DNA from: Nitrospira sp.
GTDB taxonomy: Bacteria; Nitrospirota; Nitrospiria; Nitrospirales; Nitrospiraceae
DNA: 52,979 nt
Direction: 5' to 3'
NCBI GenBank assembly: GCA_024998685.1
Contig: JACOEH010000033.1
Coordinates: 1 to 52,979 of the forward strand
In this document: positions 52,939-52,979 of the stretch, piece after piece
Numbering within the stretch: the stretch's first letter is position 1
How the letters are laid out: every line of letters starts with the position of its first letter
Translations under genes and position numbers: made by a program
Notes under the pieces: generated by a model
What the model was told of the DNA's origin: nothing
Database searches by the model: none
The model's input: the letters and a program-made list of their open reading frames with translations, nothing else

Positions 52939-52979
52939 GATAATGTCCGCTTTCGCCAAGATAGAAATGTCCTCTTTGT
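52939..52979. mobile_element. Possible insertion-sequence end (cut by window edge)
   Basis: Two direct copies of a 15-bp unit, GATAATGTCCGCTTT (52939-52953) and AGAAATGTCCTCTTT (52963-52977), spaced 24 bp apart. Arrays of such AAATGTCC units are the multiple terminal repeats found at the ends of IS21-like and related integrase-type insertion sequences. The transposase genes would lie beyond the edge. Confidence 0.45.

Overview
The window looks like chromosomal DNA of a Nitrospira-type bacterium (phylum Nitrospirota). This is inference from gene content, GC-rich coding style and gene order (rplI-glyA-nrdR, kbl-tdh, short glucan phosphorylase, many cadherin-like beta-sandwich lipoproteins). No 16S gene is present to prove it. 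Most of the window is ordinary housekeeping sequence broken by accessory islands.

Layout. 1-71: a truncated tRNA-Tyr. 300-4550 (minus strand): a secreted HExxH protein, a UvrD-type helicase, and a DUF4112 / DUF433 / DUF5615 cluster whose last two genes look like a toxin-antitoxin pair. 4554-5481: gene-poor. 5482-6936: a protein with DnaJ-type zinc-finger motifs. 7092-10592: a large, visibly AT-richer gene fusing a COG1112/UPF1-like superfamily 1 helicase, a phospholipase-D-like nuclease domain and a zinc ribbon, the architecture of the type II Mokosh anti-phage system. 10.8-17.8 kb: an unknown protein, an alpha-glucan phosphorylase, two HEAT-repeat proteins and an RlpA-like lipoprotein. 18.2-23.0 kb: a four-gene ABC-2 / GldG / DUF4340 export operon.

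23.4-32.6 kb: five consecutive paralogous lipoproteins built from 24 cadherin-like beta-sandwich repeats. Three share a 24-bp upstream element placed just ahead of a -10-like box, and one carries a near-perfect 315-bp internal duplication. Immediately downstream on the other strand lies a two-component pair. Its cytoplasmic histidine kinase has an N-terminal Rossmann (dinucleotide-binding-like) domain, and its regulator is NarL/LuxR-type. This surface-lipoprotein array with its shared promoter architecture, possibly controlled by the neighbouring redox- or metabolite-sensing pair, is the best candidate in the window for an undescribed system.

34.6-41.2 kb: nrdR, glyA, rplI, kbl and tdh on the minus strand (threonine to glycine to serine / one-carbon metabolism), then a YceI protein and a zinc alcohol dehydrogenase on the plus strand. 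41.3-43.0 kb: two toxin-antitoxin modules, with a decayed second copy of the alcohol dehydrogenase 3' end between them. 43.0-52.8 kb: a nucleoside transporter, a HemD-like protein, a VOC protein, a metallo-beta-lactamase-fold protein, UDP-glucuronate epimerase, a small secreted protein, a CPA2 cation/proton antiporter and a Rieske oxygenase. The right edge shows short repeats resembling an insertion-sequence end. A ~122-bp dispersed repeat with inverted ends occurs twice (13.9 and 23.2 kb).
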